A stretch of 64,000 nucleotides of DNA from Rapana venosa (lineage: Eukaryota > Mollusca > Gastropoda > Neogastropoda > Muricidae), in assembly GCA_028751875.1 (NCBI GenBank), contig CM054138.1, positions 38,163,336 through 38,227,335 on the forward strand. Direction: 5' to 3'. The translations under genes were made by a program, and so were the position numbers. The notes beneath the pieces are model-generated. The model was not told where the DNA came from. It saw only the letters and a program-made list of their open reading frames with translations, and ran no database searches. Below, one piece after another: positions 52,925 through 64,000 of the stretch. Within the stretch, counting starts at the first letter, position 1; each line of letters begins with the position of its first letter.

Positions 52925-55900
52925 ACTGACCAACAAGAATGCTATCTACGACACTGACCAAAAAGAATGCTATCTACAACACTGACCAACAAGAACACTA
53001 TCTATGACACTGACCAACAAGAATGCTATCTACGACACTGACCAACAAGAATGCTATCTATGACACTGACCAAAAAGAATGCTATCTACAACACTGACCA
53101 ACAAGAACGCTATCTATGACACTGACCAAAAAGAATGCTATCTACAACACTGACCAACAAGAATGCTATCTATGACACTGACCAAAAAGAATGCTATCTA
53201 CAACACTGACCAACAAGAATGCTATCTATGACACTGACTAAAAAGAATGCTATCTACAACACTGACCAACAAGAATGCTATCTATGACACTGACCAAAAA
53301 GAATGCTATCTACAACACTGACCAACAAGAACGCTATCTATGACACTGACCAACAAGAATGCTATCTACGACACTGACCAACAAGAATGCTATCTACGAC
53401 ACTGACCAACAAGACTGCTATCTACGCCAACAAGACACTGACCAACAAGACTTCTATCTATGACAACAAGACTCTGACCATCAAGAATACTATGCCAACA
53501 AGACACTGACCAACAAGAATGCTATCTATGCAAACAAGACACTGACCAACAAGAATGCTATCTATGCAAACAAGACACTGACCAACAAGAATGCTATCTA
53601 CGACTCTGACCAACAAGAATGCTATGCCAACAGGACACTGACCAACAAGAATGCTATCTACGACACTGACCAACAAGAGGGCTATCTATGCCAACAAGAC
53701 ACTGACCAACAAGAATGCTATCTATGACAACAAGACTCTGACCATCAAGAATACTATGCCAACAAGACACTGACCAACAAGAACGCTATCTATGCTAACA
53801 AGACACTGACCAACAAGAATGCTATCTATGCAAACAAGACACTGACCAACAAGAATGCTATCTATGCCAACAAGACACTTACCAACAAGAATGCTATCTA
53901 CGACTCTGACCAACAAGAATGCTATGCCAACAAGACACTGACCAACAAGAATGCTATCTACGACTCTGACCAACAAGAATACTATGCTAACAAGACTCTG
54001 ACCAACAAGATTGCTATCTACGCCAACAAGACTCTGACCAACAAGAATACTATGCCAACAAGACACTGACCAACAAGAATGCTATATACGCCAACAAGAC
54101 ACTGACCAACAAGAATGCTATGCCAACAAGACACTGACCAACAAGATTGCTATCTACGCCAACAAGACACTGACCAACAAGAATGCTATGCCAACAAGAC
54201 ACTGACCAACAAGAATGCTATGCCAACAAGACACTCACCAACAAGAATGCTATGCCAACAAGACACTGACTAACAGGAATGCCATCTACGCCAACAAGAC
54301 ACTGACCCACAAAAATGCTATGCCAAGACACTGACCGACAAGACTACTGTGCCAACAAGACACTGACCAACAAGAATGCTATCTATGCCAACAAGACACT
54401 GACCAACAAGAATGCTATGCCAAGACACTGACCAACAAGACTACTGTGCCAACAAGACACTGACCAACAAGAATGCTATCTACGCCAACAAGACACTGAC
54501 CAACAAGAATGCTATGCCAACAGGACACTGACCAACAAGAATGCTATTCCAACAAGACACTGACCAACAAGAATGCAATGCAAACAAGACACTGACCAAC
54601 AAGAATGCTATGCCAACAAGACACTGACCAACAAGAATGCTATTCCAACAAGACACTGACCAACAAGAATGCTATTCCAACAAGACACTGACCAACAAGA
54701 ATGCTATGCCAACAAGACACTGACCAACAAGAATGCTATTCCAAAAAGACACTGACCCAAAAAGAATGCTATTTTCCCAAAAAGACACTGACAACAAGAA
54801 TGCAATGCCAACAAGACACTGACCAACAAGAATGCTATGCCAACAAGACACTGACCAACAAGAATGCAATGCCAACAAGACACTGACCAACAAGAATGCT
54901 ATGCCAACAAGACACTGACCAACAAGAATGCAATGCTAACAAGACACTGACCAACAAGAATGCTACGCTAACAAGACACTGACCAACAAGAATGCTATAC
55001 CAAGACACTGACCGACAAGACCACTGTGCCAACAAGACACTGACCAACAAGAATGCTACCTACGCCAACAAGACACTGACCAACAAGAATGCTATCTACG
55101 CCAACAAGACACTGACCAACAAAAATGCTATCTACGCCAACAAGATTCTCACCAACAAAAATGCAATGCCAACAAGACACTGACAAAGAAGAATGCATTG
55201 CTAACAAGACTCTCACCAACAAGAATGCTGTGCCAACAAGACACTGACCAACAAGAATGCTATCTACGCCAACAAGACACTGACCAACAAGAATGCTATC
55301 TACGCCAACAAGACACTGACCAACAAGAATGCTATACCAACAAGACACTGACAAAGAAGAATGCGATACCAAGACACTGACCGACAAGACTACTGTGCCA
55401 ACAAGACTCTGACCAACAAGAATGCTATCTACGCCAACAAGACACTGACCAACAAGAATGCTATCTATGCCAACAAGACACTGACCAACAAGAATGCTAT
55501 CTACGCCAACAAGACACTGACCAACAAGAATGCTATGCCAACAAGACACTGACCAACAAGAATGCTATGCCAAGACACTGACCGACAAAACTACTGTGCC
55601 AACAAGACACTGACCAACAAGAATGCTATCTATGCAAACAAGACACTGACCAACAAGAATGCTATCTACACCAACAAGACACTGACCAACAAGAATGCTA
55701 TCTATGCCAACAAGACACTGACCAACAAGAATGCTATCTACGCCAACAAGACACTGACCAACAAGAATGCTATCTACGCCAACAAGACACTGACCAACAA
55801 GAATGCTATCTACGCCAACAAGACACTGACCAACAAGATTGCTATCAATGCCAACAAGACTCTGACCATCAAGAATACTATGCCAACAAGACACTGACCA

Positions 55901-56678
55901 ACAAGAATGCTATCTATGCAAACAAGACACTGACCAACAAGAATGCTATCTACGCCAACAAGACACTGACCAACAAGAATGCTATGCCAACAAGACACTG
56001 ACCAACAAGAATGCTATCTACGCCAACAAGACACTGACCAACAAGAATGCTATGCCAACAAGACACTGACCAACAAGAATGCATTGCTAACAAGACTCTC
56101 ACCAACAAGAATGCTGTGCCAACAAGACACTGACCAACAAAACTGCTGTGCCAACAAGACACTGACCAACAAGAATGCTATGCCAACAAGACACTGACCA
56201 ACAAGATTGCTATGCCAACAAGACACTGACCAACAAGAATGCTATGCCAACAAGACACTGACCAACAAGAATGCTATGCCAACAAGACACTGACCAACAA
56301 GAATGCTGTGCCAACAAGACACTGACCAACAAGACTGCTATCTACGCCAACAAGACACTGACCAACAAGTATGCTATGCCAACAAGACACTGACCAACAA
56401 GAATGCTATGCCAACAGGACACTGACCAACAAGACTGCTATGCCAACAAGACACTGACCAACAAGACTGCTGTGCCAACAAGACCCTGACCAACAAGACT
56501 GCGGTGCCAACAAGACACTGACCAACAAGACTGATGTGCCAACAAGACACTGACCAACAAGACTGCTGTGCCAACAAGACACTGACCAACAAGACTGTTG
56601 TGCCAACAAGACACTGACCAACAAGACTGTTGTGCCAACAAGACACTGACCAACAGGACTGTTGTGCCAACAAGACAC
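52925..56678. repeat. 3.75-kb minisatellite of 28/32/36-bp units
   Basis: The unit is acactgaccaacaagaatgc followed by tatgccaacaag (32 bp), tatctacgccaacaag (36 bp) or tatctacg (28 bp). The 32-bp unit is itself two related 16-mers (ccaacaagacactgac and caacaagaatgctatg). Zones differ: 52925-53440 mostly 28-mers alternating two variants, 53440-56330 mixed 32/36-mers, 56330-56678 a variant with gactgctgtgcc. About 110 units in all. Frames up to 184 codons are open on both strands (NKTLTNKNAIYA or LVGQCLVGVDSI), but units that are not multiples of 3 break them, so I do not call a gene. Confidence 0.95.
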
Positions 56679-57327
56679 GAACCATCGAGAAGGGGGTGCA
56701 GACGTTCCTTGGGTTTGTACATTTATTTGCACCATTCATCCAAATCTGTTTGAAAAATCATCGCTATTTAAGAGATGTCCGTTGCGAATTTTTGATAGAG
56801 GCATGAAAGGTCTGAGAGGATCTTCCACCTTTCTGCAAACGGGTCACTGCAAAAAACAACAACAGTTGTTGAAATGGATTTAAAGTAGAAGAAAATATCA
56901 GAGATAAATGGAATAGGAAGCAAAATGATATGAACGTTATGGGAAATAAAAACAACAAAAACAAGAGTAAAGCCGATCTATAAGAAAAAAACAAACAACT
57001 AAATAAATGCCATGCAGGAACTCGTCAACAAATTTAATTGACATGGGAGTCTTTACCGCCCATAAGAAGAAACTTGAAATAGAGTTATCCCCCCAAAAAA
57101 GCCTCTTCGAAAAAGAACTGTCGGAACAGCTTCATATTTGTGTTTATTTTTATATCAAAGAAAAAGAGTGCGGTGTACAAAAAGAATTAAAGAGCAGAAA
57201 TAAGTAAAAGTGAACAACAAAGAAACAAACATTTGTTGTTTGTGTAGCCTTGAGAACCTTTCTCATTTGCCTGTCTGTCCGTATGTCTGTCTATCTGTCT
57301 GTCTGTATCTGTCTGTCTGTCTGCTCT

Positions 57328-57358
<31 letters not shown>

Positions 57359-57636
57359 CCTCTCTCTCTCTCTCTCTCCCAACTTGAAGCAGTCAGCAAC
57401 ACAGGTCGACCACAGGCCACTTTGTATCAGTTCTCCTGGCTTTCATGACGATGAAAATGAGAGAAAAGCAGCCCTGTTCCAATGAGAGGACTGGTAAGTG
57501 ACGCTGTGTTTTTGATAACAGGCGTGTGTGGAAATGTTGAAAAAAAATCCTGGACCAAACAGCAAAACATCTTCAGTAGAGCATGAAAATCCAGGCACTT
57601 CATAAAGTTTTAAAACAAAAATTTGTTAGAGAAAGA
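56679..57636. other. No gene; CTGT/CT microsatellite
   Basis: CTGT and CT tracts at 57268-57380. Other frames (57007-57207) carry no motif. The end near 57480-57636 may be the decayed 5' part of the ORF1 remnant. Confidence 0.5.
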
Positions 57637-58250
57637 AAATATGATTGACCGCCAGAGAGAAAACTTTGAAGTGAAAATCCACAAGGTGAAATCTGAAATA
57701 ACAGTACAAATTTCTTATGTGAGTTTTGTTAAATCACTTGGTAGTGAGATAGATGAACTGCATGGAAACAACTGGAAATCTTGCCATGAAAAACAGTGAG
57801 CATGTGGATGCACTAGAGTCTTTAGAACAGCGCATCGAAGGTATGAAGGATTCGCTTGATGACAGAATCGACAAACTCAAGCAGTTCTCAAGGAGAAACA
57901 ATTTGAAAATTTTCATTATAAAAGAATCTTCAGGGCCAAGGAACTATGATTTCTGTGTGGAAACAATCATAGAAATACTAAAGAAAATGTGTCAGACAAG
58001 GAGTGGTCCAGATCAGACATCATCCGAGCACACAGACTGGGTACAGTAATAGTGCCGCGCTGAAGGGATCCTGCCCACTACAATGGAAGCAGACTAAGTT
58101 TCAGGGAAAGATTTCCGGCCTGCACTTCTTAACCTGTGCAAAAATACAAACCTTAACAGGCAAGAAAACATCAGAGCGAAAGAGGGCCTGAAGGGACAAA
58201 GGAACGGTGACTGGCTAAGCACATATCACCGTTCAGGAGTTATAGGGATG
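57637..58250 (+). pseudogene. L1-type ORF1 remnant (coiled coil + core)
   Basis: It reads VDALESLEQRIEGMKDSLDD, RIDKLKQFSRRNNLKIFII (57790-57925), then FCVETIIEILKKMCQTR and, in a shifted frame, DIIRAHRLGT (about 58015-58045) and SRLSFRERFPACTS. 'FSRRNNL.IFGI' after a coiled coil, then 'D..RAHRLG', is the L1-type ORF1 signature, also at 46.1-46.6 kb. No endonuclease or RT follows. Confidence 0.72.
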
Positions 58251-59205
58251 CTGTAGTTCAGAGTAGTGAGTAGGGAGGTGAAGGAAAGCAAGCTCAGTCT
58301 TCTGGCATGGTGGGAAATTTACGTTACCCAGCTCAAACTCCGACACAGGCTATGCTGAAGCCAGGAGCTCTTCATATGGTCCGATGGCGTTTTCAAGAAA
58401 AAAATAGGGGTGTAAGCCAAAGTTTAAAAAAACTACGTAAAATTGTGAAGGATTGTTACAAAAACTAGACTAAAAAAAAATTTCGTCAGAAAAAATAACC
58501 ATATTTATGATAGATTTATGTAGCACTATGATCACACCATAGTTATTGAACTGTGTATATCTTTGTTAGAAATAAACAAATGTATGTATGTATGTTTGTC
58601 CGTCGTGTCCGACGATGACCTCCAAAACGGAGCTGCTGTTTTGGAAACTGGGCAGAAATTTGATTATAGTGGAGATGCCTTGCCCACAGTAAATCCCCAC
58701 TCACTCGGCCAAGTGGGCATAAGGACAGTCAGCGTTGGAGATGTTCTCCAAAGGCCAACCAGCCCCCAGGGCTGCAGCACATAAGGACTGTGCGAGTCAA
58801 GCCTCCTAGTCAGAGAGTCATAGTTGATCACTAAAGACTAAGCTGTAAAGTGGAATTCCATGAGTGGGAAAGCCACTGGTCATACAGCCTCTCACTTTTT
58901 TGCTGTTGCCCCCAGCGTCAATGGTTGTAATTTGTGAAAGCAATCATATCCATTTACAATAATGTACTCTGTGTCAGAACAGGCAATGCCTTGACCAATT
59001 TTTTTTGACTGTGTGCAATTGTTTGATAAATCACTCACGTATTTTAGTGACAGCGCAATAGACTACTTTTATTTCCTCCTACTTGCCTGTATAAGTAATA
59101 CTAAATACAAGACCTGAACACTCTCTGGGTGATCTTCCTTGGATACAGATGAGCAAAATTGTGCTCTGCATCAAATTGTAGTAGACTACCAATTTCTGCA
59201 GCACT
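58251..59205 (+). repeat. Element 3' end and unassigned dispersed-repeat-like block
   Basis: gttagaaataaacaaatgta with a (TATG)n tail at 58565-58600 looks like a retroelement 3' end. After it, tttgtccgtcgtgtccgacg and the block to about 58790 (ggcataaggacagtcagcgt) look like a dispersed repeat, but I see no second copy in this window. No conserved frame. Confidence 0.45.
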
Positions 59206-60071
59206 GTGCCAGTTGTCGGAATGCCAACAGCGCTGGAGAATACCTTGAGTGCTCTGCTGGAGGGAAATCACCTGACCTCCTGGAAAGTCACAGGAGAAGG
59301 CGACAATATGACTGTCGCATTACGACTGAGAACTGGCTCTAAAAATGACAGCATGGCGTGTCAACAAGTGCAGCAGTCTGCCTCACAGTGCTATCGCAGA
59401 AAGCCACCAAGTCAGCTGAAGAGAGACCAGAGAAGACTGAAGGAGAGGAGACAGGCAGCTAGGAAACCAGAGTTTGAGGAAGGTCATGTGAAGTTTCAAA
59501 TGATGCCAACTCTGGACATTTATTGTTTATGCCAACTACCCCAGTAACCAGGCTGTCTCACACACTGACACACCCCTGTCACCAGACAACACACTGCCGC
59601 CTGTCTTGTGTTACCCGCTAGAATTTCGCCCTGCAGCCCTTGGTGTCACCCTACCCACACAGTGGCTAATCAGCAAAGCGAAATCAACCTTGTTGCCGTG
59701 CCTACCGCTCACGTTGCCGCTGCCCTGGAAGAGGATACCTGTGGAGTTGATAAGAGACTATGTTGCTGAACTGACTGACTGACGGATGGCTACAGAAAAA
59801 CCTCAGAAACACAAAAAGAAATCAGGATTTCGTCCATGTTTTTGTTTCCAATGACAATCCTGAAACTGTGATCTGTGATAGCGATGATATGGTATTCGAG
59901 TTCAGTTGGACAGCAGCAGTAAGTGACGAACCGTCAGACTTCTTTTGGTTGGCAAAACGAAGCTTAAAGCACATGACTCAGGAAGAATGGACTATGTACT
60001 CCAGGCTACGACGTGGCATCAGCCGATCCAGAAATTTAAAGGACAAAATCAGTGGTGAATTTGTGATATGA
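59206..60071 (+). pseudogene. Family X protein, locus B1 (unrecognised, two frameshifts)
   Basis: Three consecutive frames, each shifted +1, make one ancestral ORF of about 287 codons. Frame 1 (59206-~59515; GTG at the position of locus A's ATG, next ATG 59221) has PTALENTLSALLEGNHLTSW, KVTGEGDNMTVALRLRT and CYRRKPPSQLKRDQRRLKER. Frame 2 (~59516-59779) has TFIVYANYPSNQAVSHTDTP, TLPTQWLISKAKSTLL and RIPVELIRDYVAELTD. Frame 3 (59781-60071) has DGWLQKNLRNTKRNQDFVHV, FVSNDNPETVICDSDDMVFE, SWTAAVSDEPSDFFWLAKRS and LKHMTQEEWTMYSRL. The second shift falls on a ctgactgactgac run; one fewer ACTG would restore the frame. The N-terminus and basic patch match locus A; the C-terminal half differs. Function unknown. 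Confidence 0.65.
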
Positions 60072-60124
60072 ATGTGATCATGGGGCTGGCGAGATTTTTC
60101 CTTGGTTAGCTATGATAGCAAATT

Positions 60125-60304
60125 TTGCCTTGTGCGTGCGTTGCGTGCGTGCGTGCGTGCGTGTGTGGGGTGTGTGTATGCGCGCGCGCGTGCACCCGTG
60201 CGTGCGTGCGTGCGTGTGTGTGTGTGTTGTGTGGAGTAAGTGTGTGTGTGTAAGTGTGTGTGTATGTGTGTGTGTGTATGTGTGTGTGTGTGGTGTGGTG
60301 GAGA

Positions 60305-60335
<31 letters not shown>

Positions 60336-60343
60336 GAGAGAGA

Positions 60344-60374
<31 letters not shown>

Positions 60375-60380
60375 AAAGAA
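60125..60380. repeat. GCGT, GT and GA microsatellites
   Basis: (GCGT)n 60135-60175, GT 60210-60300 and GA 60301-60378. They lie in the 3' part of the B1 unit. Confidence 0.94.
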
Positions 60381-60589
60381 AGTCGAAACCAAGTGAACGT
60401 TTTGCACGCACATTTTTTACACTCATACCTGTGACGTAATGTCATGAGGCCAGTGGACAGAACGCAGTGACTTGGAAACCTTGTCACGGACTTCATCATT
60501 TGTGCTGTTGTCAATGGATTGTATCTCCATCTTCCCCCACCCCCGTCCATTTCCAATGGGCGAAAGCTTTTATGGGGTCTAATTCTGTG

Positions 60590-60712
60590 TTGTTGTTGTT
60601 GTTGTTGTTGTTGATTGCAGGGTATGATTGATTGTGTTATCAATTATATGTCCCTTTGTGAAAGGGCATATTTGCCTAACACAATAAACCTTTGTCATAT
60701 TGTCAACAACAA
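60590..60712 (+). repeat. 3' end of the B1 unit: hairpin and tail
   Basis: (TTG)n 60590-60613, then an imperfect hairpin (arm attgtgttatcaattatatg tccctttg... with aaagggcatatttgcctaac acaat; 60631-60685). The tail caataaacctttgtcatatt gtcaacaacaa matches the end of locus A (cacattaaataattgtcatt gtcaaaaacaa). The shared hairpin plus tail supports a common mobile unit. Confidence 0.62.
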
Positions 60713-61678
60713 CGCATCTATTTCTCGTACAGAGAAATCACGCAAGATGTAGCAGCAAAGCGAGCACCAAGCTAGTCAGTGGCGCGAAGTTAGCCGCCCA
60801 GTGAGTCGTGGTTTGAGGAGCAGAAGTGTCCATGATAGTTTAACTTTTTTATAGGCCTCTGTTTAATGAGTGGGTATTTGTTTTCTGTGTGTGTGCGCAT
60901 TGTACCAAACATTGAACAAGGTAAGATTTGTTTTTCGTTCAAGATTTGGTATCGAGGTTTTCTGACATGGTAACTTAGTTTAGCCCTTAGTTGGCAACAA
61001 AGGTCAACTTACGCAGAGAAAAAAATCTGCCACTTTTCTGTGTGCATTCACACATCTTGGTATGTTAGAAGGTGAGAAAGAAGTAGGCCTAAGTGCCCAA
61101 GTCAGATTGTCAGCATCAGAACTGGAAAGCCTCAATGCCAAATAGGAACCCCACTTCCCAAACTTGGACGCGAAACTACACAAGATGATGGATGTCTGAG
61201 CTATTATCAAGCCAAAAGAAAATGTTCTGCTGAAGGGGGAAAATAAGGCAAAAACGTAAACGTAAACTGTCCGACAATATTTCCGAATTTCCGATATCGA
61301 GGACCGAACAGACAATGTTCTTTCTGTGAGTTTCAATGATGAGGATCAGCTCATAAAGGAATTGGACGATGAACCCATATCAATGAAGACGAGGGCCAAA
61401 AATTTTTGGCGTCCATTGCTAAGCTTGTTAACAAACTATTTTTCAAGAAACTCTCCAAAAAGAAAGTAAAAAATCTGTCAGAAAAACATTTGCAGCCTGC
61501 AAATTGTGATAGTGTGTTCTGACAGTAAACAGTGAATACCTCACTGGAAAGCAATGCCAATCATCACCAGGAAGAGTGATCTTCAATCAGCACACACAGC
61601 CTCTAGTTTTGCATGCTACAAGCAATTGTCATGCTTATTTCTTCACCTTCTGAACATAAAATTGAATCTATCTCTCTC

Positions 61679-61709
<31 letters not shown>

Positions 61710-61784
61710 TATGAGTAGCTTCCCTTGCTTGGTTTCTCGCTGTGGTGTAAAGGTTTTCTGTTTATTAAGGTGTTTGACTTCAAA
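60713..61784. other. No clear gene; faint coding-like stretch
   Basis: Between 61050 and 61460 one plus frame reads protein-like text (SFNDEDQLIKELDDEPISMK) but has four stops in ~136 codons, close to chance. A short (AAT)n tract lies at 61680-61708, just before locus B2. Confidence 0.4.
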
Positions 61785-62569
61785 ATGCCAGTACTACAGG
61801 AACAAACATTTTCCTCTTCTAAAGTCGAAGGTAAGAGAAATCAACTGTTGTTATCCTGCACCTGTCAAGTACAACTACCGGCCAGACCCTTGTCTCTACA
61901 TTGCAAACTGTTATCGTACTGATGAAAGTGCCTTCCCAAGTAAACAGAGACAAAGGTCCCGCTGAACTATGCAGAGCAAACCAGCAAGAAAAAGAAAGGA
62001 ACAGGCTTCTTCACCATGAATTTATTTCTACCCACTCTACCTAGTTTATGTAATGCTGCTGGAGACATGCTTCCACCTACATGTTTACGTATGGTAATCT
62101 GTGCCCTACCTCTGCAGGTAACGGTCAAATTGATATGCAACAATATGAATCAGACAGGCAGACAGTATCAGTTTGTTATGAAGATTGAAGTGATCAAGTA
62201 TATAGCCCAGTGGTGAATGGAATATGTTGTGACAGTGATATATGAAGCGAAAGATTGTGTTTGACAGTTTCAATGAAATGAAAGATTATATGTGTGATGA
62301 TGAGTGAAATGAAAGATTCTGACTGCAAGAAAACTGTCGTGTTTGCATACAGTGAGACAGATGAAGATTGTACACAATGCGTTGAAGATGTGAATGATTG
62401 TAGTGAAACATCAGAGATAGAATTCACTTCTGGTGATGTGTTAGAATACGTTAAGAAAATATTAGAGAAAATAGATGGTATTGGGTATGTGGCTCAAGGA
62501 ATGACTCAAGACAACTCAAGTAAGACCTCAGTTGTGCAAAAAGGAAATAGTTATAGAGACGTGTTGTGA
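61785..62569 (+). pseudogene. Family X protein, locus B2 (decayed)
   Basis: tcaaaatgcc at the ATG (61785) matches locus A's leader and start (tcaaaatgca). A deletion removes the N-terminal 'VVG.P..L...LNALL' part. QTFSSSKVEGKRNQLLLS corresponds to A's ETISSLKVDRREQTVVLI. CYRTDESAFPSKQRQRSR (next frame) corresponds to the basic patch. NLFLPTLPSLC and ALPLQVTVKL (62016-62216 frame) and QTVSVCYED (third frame) correspond to A's GLFLPTPP, CLPLQATVRI and QTVTISYDR. The C-terminal frame (62294-62569) ends LEYVKKILEKIDGIGYVAQG and KTSVVQKGNSYRDVL. So A and B2 are collinear to the stop codon, and B1 and B2 lie in tandem 1.7 kb apart. Confidence 0.62.
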
Positions 62570-62689
62570 CTGTTGATTCTCTCACAAACAACCAGCAGTG
62601 TGATAGTTCCTGCATTCAGATACATGTATGTTGTATTGTTGAATCTTTGTGATAAATCAAAGACCATGATATAGAATCCATGCCACCAG

Positions 62690-63480
62690 CCACCATGGTG
62701 CAGTGGTTAGCGCCTTGGATTTCAGACTGGAAGGTCATGGGTTCGAATCCCATGAGTCATAGGGCTTTTTCGGACTCCGGCCGGCTCCTACCCGGAGTGA
62801 GTGAGTGTGCTGTGGGCTCATTGGGAAGACTGGGACCACACAGTCAAGCTTCATTCACCTTACGGATTCGAGTTTGAGAGTGTTTTCTCAAATTTTCCCG
62901 ACCCCAAAACTGCAGGTGTCTGTATCTGTTTAGCCCCGTTGACGCCAGTAATATTATGATAGTAAGCGTAGAGTACAATCCCGTCAAGAAGTCTCAAAGC
63001 ATATGCCCCTCCACAGCAGCAGCATTACATCATCATTATTATTAACATTGATGATGTTTCATCAACATTATCATATCATTTATCATCCTTCAATAAAAAA
63101 AAAAAAAAAAAGCCTCCAATTTGATGGCTCCAGTTGCTCTGGTCTCATGGTGACCTCAGATTTGGTTTCTCATACCCCTCTGTGCCTGTGGTGAGTTTGT
63201 GTCAAAGCCTGTTGGGTTGGAGGTTCGCGAGGGACGGTGGTTGAAGGGACGTTGTGTGATATTTGTCACCTCGGGTGGGCAACTCAGTCTGGCTCTGGCA
63301 ACTGAGCTAATACTGTCATTAGTAAGGGGCTTAGTAGGTGGTGTCCCGCGTATGTTATCTCAGAACAGGCACCACTGAACACCACCAAAGTGACCCAGCA
63401 GCAGTGCAGGGCCCCTCTGGCTGGTGGCCCCACGGTGGCCTGAAATTGATAAGCTCTCTGTAGACTTCCGACCCTGGGGA
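62690..63480 (+). mobile_element. Composite repeat D, copy 2, with tRNA-like head
   Basis: The head gccaccatggtgcagtggtt agcgcc (A-box-like tggtgcagtgg) and gggttcgaatccc (perfect B box, 62740-62752) are tRNA-derived, but acceptor pairing is absent, so this is a SINE head and not a tRNA gene. Then follow ccttacggattcgagtttga, an A17 run (63096-63112), cctcagatttggtttct and accaccaaagtgacccagca, all shared with 14600-15150. The A run in the middle suggests a SINE plus a second repeat moved or duplicated together. Confidence 0.72.
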
Positions 63481-64000
63481 TGAGACATAATGAATACGGG
63501 TATGGGTGTGGCGGAAGATTTGAATTGAGCTGAGTGGGAACAGCAGGACAGGGACTTTACTTTAAAATGGGGGGAGAAAAATTTTAAAAAAAAATCCGTG
63601 CCATGTTTTTTTTGGGCGTTTTGTTATTGATGGTATCTAAAATGCATGTTTTGGCCGACCCCTCCCCACTGTCTCTTTGTGAACGACTTAACGCTTTTAT
63701 AATTTTTATATAATTTCTATATAATTTATATATAAAAAAAATATATATAAATATATAATATAAAATATATATATTATATTCAGTATCTTCCCTCAACCCC
63801 TCTACCAGCGCTGACACTGTCATATGCACTTTGTTACTAATCATGGCTAGCTGTTATGATGATCTGTGCATTCAGACGAGTCATAAACAATCTCCATGTG
63901 TGCCAAACATCGCAAATTCGCACGTACTGCAAACCTTCCAAATTAAAGAAAAAACACACGTCTTCTACACCGACCCAAGAGAGAGAGAGAGAGAGGAGAG
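63481..64000. other. No gene; AT-rich and GA microsatellites
   Basis: AT/TATA-rich 63695-63782 and (GA)n at 63978-63994. No coding motif in between. Confidence 0.6.

Noticed and set aside
54995..55549. 184-residue minus frame of LVGQCLVGVDSI repeats
   Set aside because: It lies wholly inside the 28/32/36-bp minisatellite, and similar frames open on both strands wherever unit lengths happen to be multiples of three; no start, domain or flanking signal supports a gene.
61052..61460. Protein-like stretch upstream of locus B2 as a fourth family member
   Set aside because: Four stops in ~136 codons is near random, and none of the family X motifs appear.
62695..62766. Possible tRNA gene (good B box, A-box-like start)
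   Set aside because: The acceptor stem does not pair, and the block continues into a dispersed repeat also present at 14.6 kb; it is a SINE head.

Overview
The window looks like repeat-dense, gene-poor DNA from an animal nuclear genome. A lophotrochozoan, most likely a marine mollusc, is my inference. The grounds are many old non-LTR retrotransposons (RTE/BovB-like, L2/CR1-like, and L1/Nimb-like elements carrying 2A peptides), tRNA-derived SINEs, and very abundant CA/GA/TNA microsatellites. I see no intact host protein gene, rRNA gene or functional tRNA gene, and no bacterial features. Almost every convincing reading frame belongs to a broken mobile element. The first ~7 kb also looks base-noisy, with stretched homopolymers.

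Layout. 1-7 kb: two decayed LINE reverse transcriptases (RTs); the first carries two internal tandem arrays copied from its own coding motifs. 7.0-9.6 kb: an RTE-like LINE on the minus strand, split by a ~1.25 kb plus-strand unit that carries a decayed ORF of about 297 codons, a perfect 37-bp hairpin and a short-repeat tail. 10.0-13.2 kb: a near full-length RTE LINE (minus). 14.5-15.5 kb: a composite repeat plus SINE A. 17.0-19.0 kb: a 5'-truncated RTE (plus). 19.1-24.5 kb: one LINE (minus) with a degenerate 2A motif, interrupted by SINE A, SINE B, an RTE fragment and a SINE C fragment. 25-28.5 kb: a LINE 3' end, microsatellites and three SINE A pieces. 28.6-32.2 kb: an L2/CR1-like LINE (minus). 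32.4-35.6 kb: the best-preserved RTE LINE (minus). 35.7-44.1 kb: several L2-like pieces, triplet arrays and a 20-bp minisatellite lying inside an L2-like RT. 45.4-49.3 kb: a plus-strand LINE with a perfect GDVETNPGP 2A motif. 52.9-56.7 kb: a 3.75 kb minisatellite. 57.6-58.2 kb: an L1-type ORF1 remnant. 59.2-62.6 kb: two more loci of the protein family seen at 7.9 kb. 62.7-63.5 kb: a second copy of the composite repeat.

Most novel material: (1) a three-locus family of unrecognised ORFs behaving like a retroposed unit, with a 3' hairpin and an ATTGTC-type tail in at least two copies; (2) minisatellites seeded from conserved LINE coding motifs, seen in two different LINE copies; (3) two SINE heads, one tRNA-like and one 5S-rRNA-like, joined to the same tail; (4) 2A peptides at the N-terminus of LINEs, one canonical and one ending NPG-T. 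All family assignments come from reading motifs by eye; no database search was possible.
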